From: CAIWHR01 sp963836265
Lineage (GTDB): Bacteria > Pseudomonadota > Gammaproteobacteria > Burkholderiales > Casimicrobiaceae
DNA length: 64,000 bases
Direction of reading: 5' to 3'
Assembly: GCA_963836265.1 (NCBI GenBank)
Contig: CAWIIO010000005.1
Coordinates: 500,558 to 564,557, forward strand
Under the pieces are notes generated by a model. The model saw only the letters and a list, made by a program, of their open reading frames with translations. It did not search any database and had not been told where the DNA came from. This document shows positions 61,892 through 64,000 of the stretch, piece after piece; within the stretch, counting starts at the first letter, position 1, and each line of letters opens with the position of its first letter. Position numbers and translations under genes: made by a program.

Positions 61892-63889
61892 ATGAATACC
61901 CTCTGCCGTTCGCTGTCCTGTGCGTTGTGCGCCCTGTTTGCCGTGACATCCGTGTCTTACGCAACGGTCTCGCATCCGATGGATCCGCTCGAGGACACCG
62001 AGATCCTCGCTGCGGCCAACATCCTGCTCGCGGGTCATGCCGCGCAGCCGGGTGCCATCTTCCAGAGCATCGAGCTGCGCGAGCCGCCGAAGGATGCGGT
62101 GCTCGCCTTCCATCCGGGCGACCCGATCCCGCGCGCGGCGCAGGTGTTCTACCGGCAGAGCAAGAAGAGCTACAAGTCGATTGTCGATCTGACGCACGGC
62201 ACGTTCACGCCGCCGGTGCTGATTCCCAAGAGTGACGGCCAGCTCGGGCTGACGATCGCCGAAGTGTTCGATTTCTCGTTCGCGTTCCAGGATCCGCAGT
62301 TCCTGCACGCGCTCGCGCGCCGCGGCCTCACCACGCCGGACCAGCTCGCGCACGTGTTCGTGACCCCGCTGACCGCGGGCTCGTTCGGGCTGCCCGAGGA
62401 GAACCGGCGCATCGTCAAGGCACAGATGTATTACACCGAAGGGGAAGGCATCAACCTGTACGCGCGGCCGATCGAGGGCATGCAGGCGATCATCGACCTC
62501 GACGACAAGGTGGTGTTGCAGGTGATCGACACGGGCGTGGTGCCGGTGCCGACGATGACGCACGACTTCGACGAGGCGACGGTCGCGGCGCGCTACGGCC
62601 TGCGCGCGCCGATGAAGCCGCTGACCGTGAGCCAGCCCGACGGCGCGAACTTCACGATGACGGGCAATTTCATCGAGTGGCAGAAATGGCGCTTCCACGT
62701 GCGCTTCGAGCGGCGCGCCGGAACGATCGTTTCACTGGTCACCTACGACGGGCGGCCGGTGATGTACCAGGGCTCGCTCGCCGAGATCTTCGTGCCGTAT
62801 CAGGACCCGGACGCCAACTGGTTCTACCGCACCTACATGGACGCGGGCGAGTTCGGGCTGGGCCTGCTGTCCTCGCCTTTGGCGCCGGGTCTGGACGTGC
62901 CCTCGAACGCGGTTCTGGTCGACGCGCTGGTGGCGGCGGCGATTCCCGATCCGACAGTTCCGGTGGTGCCGCTGCCGCTGCCCAAGGTGATCGGTGTGTT
63001 CGAGCGGCTCACCGGCAATCCGGCATGGCGCCACTTCGAGCTCTTCTCGGGCGGCCTGTACGAAGGACGCGCCGACGTCGAGCTGGTGGTGCGCAGCATC
63101 GCGCAGGTCGGCAATTACGACTACATGATCGACTGGGTCTTTTCGCAGAACGGCGTCATTCGCGTGGAGGTCGGCCTGACCGGCATCGACGCGGCCAAGG
63201 GTGTGCGCAGTGGAGTGCTCAGCGACCCGATGGGCTCGGGCGACACCCAGTTCGGCACGCTGGTCGCGCCCAACCTGGTCGCGATCAACCACAGCCACCA
63301 TTTCAACTTCCGCCTGGACCTCGACGTCGACGGGCGCAACAACAGCTTCATACTGGGGCAGCTCAAGACGCGGAGCCTCAACAACAATCCGCGCAACAGC
63401 GTCTGGGTGGTCGACGAGCAGCGGGTGAACCGGGAGCAGGACGCACAACTCGACGACGACAATTCCATCTGGCGCGTGATCAACCCCAGCCGGCGGAATG
63501 CGCGCGGCTACAACACCGGCTATGTCGTCGAATCGCACGCCAACGCGGACCCGCTGCTGAAAGGTCCGGATTTCAAGCGCGCACGCTTCATCGGTCACAA
63601 CCTCTGGGTCACGGCCTACGATCCGGACGAGCGCTACGCTGCCGGCGATACCCCGAACCAGAATCCGGGCGAACCCGGGCTGCCCCAATACATCCGGAAC
63701 AACCAAAGCCTGGTCAACACCGACATCGTGCTGTGGCTGAGCGTGGGATTCCATCACGTCCCGTGGACCGAGGACTTCCCGGTGCTTTCGCGCGAGACGC
63801 TTTCCTTCGAGATCAAGCCGGCGCATTTCTTCGACCGCAACCCGGCGCTCGATTTGCGTCGGGCGCCCTTCGAAGTCGTCGGACCCTGA
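61892..63889 (+). CDS. Secreted copper amine oxidase
   Basis: This 665-residue enzyme has a signal peptide (SLSCALCALFAVTSVSYA). The catalytic Asp is at about 317 in YMDAGEFGLG. The topaquinone precursor Tyr is in VGNYDYMIDW at 409, and the copper ligands are HSH at 467-469 and a His of FHHVPW near 621. These residues are all present, so it should form TPQ and oxidise primary amines to aldehyde, ammonia and H2O2. The canonical Thr three residues before the Asn is replaced by Ala or Val. Its start at 61892 is the ATG before the signal peptide. It is 63 bases after the small secreted gene. Confidence 0.9.
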   Translation: MNTLCRSLSCALCALFAVTSVSYATVSHPMDPLEDTEILAAANILLAGHAAQPGAIFQSIELREPPKDAVLAFHPGDPIPRAAQVFYRQSKKSYKSIVDLTHGTFTPPVLIPKSDGQLGLTIAEVFDFSFAFQDPQFLHALARRGLTTPDQLAHVFVTPLTAGSFGLPEENRRIVKAQMYYTEGEGINLYARPIEGMQAIIDLDDKVVLQVIDTGVVPVPTMTHDFDEATVAARYGLRAPMKPLTVSQPDGANFTMTGNFIEWQKWRFHVRFERRAGTIVSLVTYDGRPVMYQGSLAEIFVPYQDPDANWFYRTYMDAGEFGLGLLSSPLAPGLDVPSNAVLVDALVAAAIPDPTVPVVPLPLPKVIGVFERLTGNPAWRHFELFSGGLYEGRADVELVVRSIAQVGNYDYMIDWVFSQNGVIRVEVGLTGIDAAKGVRSGVLSDPMGSGDTQFGTLVAPNLVAINHSHHFNFRLDLDVDGRNNSFILGQLKTRSLNNNPRNSVWVVDEQRVNREQDAQLDDDNSIWRVINPSRRNARGYNTGYVVESHANADPLLKGPDFKRARFIGHNLWVTAYDPDERYAAGDTPNQNPGEPGLPQYIRNNQSLVNTDIVLWLSVGFHHVPWTEDFPVLSRETLSFEIKPAHFFDRNPALDLRRAPFEVVGP

Positions 63890-64000
63890 GGGGTTCTGAC
63901 AGCAGTCGGTCTCGACGGCCTTCGTCGATCCGCGCATTGACCGCCGTTCAAGCGGCTGCTTTCGTGTGCCGCACAAAGCCGCTTTCGGGTGGACGAAATT

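Noticed and set aside
63890..64000. Inverted-looking sequences after the amine oxidase
   Set aside because: Short imperfect GCGGC/GCCGC pairs only; too little sequence to call a terminator or repeat.

Overview
The window is about 64 kb of high-GC bacterial DNA with tight coding, most likely a betaproteobacterial (Burkholderiales-like) chromosome. The evidence is gene order: tyrS / M23 peptidase / anmK; rplM-rpsI ahead of erpA, bactofilin and argC; argH beside an AlgZ/AlgR pair; lpxH with two cyclophilins, a TPR protein and nudC; prfB-lysS. A SAM-II riboswitch and the end of a sox (thiosulfate oxidation) cluster fit the same group. No rRNA, prophage or CRISPR array is visible.

Layout. 1-2.2 kb: 3' end of soxX, a repeat-filled spacer, and soxB. 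2.2-6.6 kb: a methyltransferase, tyrS, an M23 peptidase and anmK. 6.6-8.2 kb: a decayed class III adenylate cyclase/TPR gene. 8.2-12 kb: erpA, bactofilin, a DUF6776-type protein, argC, rpsI, rplM, and upstream of rplM a tiny transcription unit with its own terminator. 12.2-17.8 kb: OsmC, a PCuAC-like protein, a hydroxyisobutyrate-type dehydrogenase, argH, and a LytS/LytTR two-component pair. 17.9-26 kb: a PfkB kinase, an acyltransferase, apaH, a frameshifted rep helicase, a flavin disulfide reductase, a SAM-II-controlled cystathionine gamma-synthase-family gene, and an SPW membrane protein. 26-33.5 kb: lpxH, two cyclophilins, a TPR protein, nudC, an MFS exporter, and a two-subunit molybdenum hydroxylase. 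33.6-37.6 kb: prfB with its programmed frameshift, lysS, a threonine aldolase and a DUF962 protein. 37.8-44.9 kb: a sulfatase and a likely catabolic cluster (DUF1330-like protein, alpha/beta hydrolase, cupin, zinc alcohol dehydrogenase) with a divergent AraC regulator.

From about 45 kb to 57 kb the DNA is accessory and eroded. It holds tRNA-Pro flanked by gene debris (CopA and HAD fragments, a TPR gene with a foreign tail), a TauE/SafE permease, a possible MITE, a mechanosensitive channel with three frameshifts, a rhomboid protease, a GlcG-like gene with a late frameshift, a transporter fused to a small barrel domain, half a pirin gene, tRNA-Arg, tRNA-His, and an intact IS4-family element with a perfect 9-bp target duplication.

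57.7-63.9 kb carries the most interesting unit: an ECF-type sigma factor translationally coupled to a transmembrane Ser/Thr kinase with a TPR-like sensor region, followed on the same strand by a small secreted protein and a secreted copper amine oxidase. The kinase probably controls the sigma factor, and the two secreted proteins may be its output.

Several genes differ from a full-length reading frame by single bases, so part of the apparent decay could be sequencing or assembly error. All calls rest on reading the sequence and on memory of the families; no database search was run.
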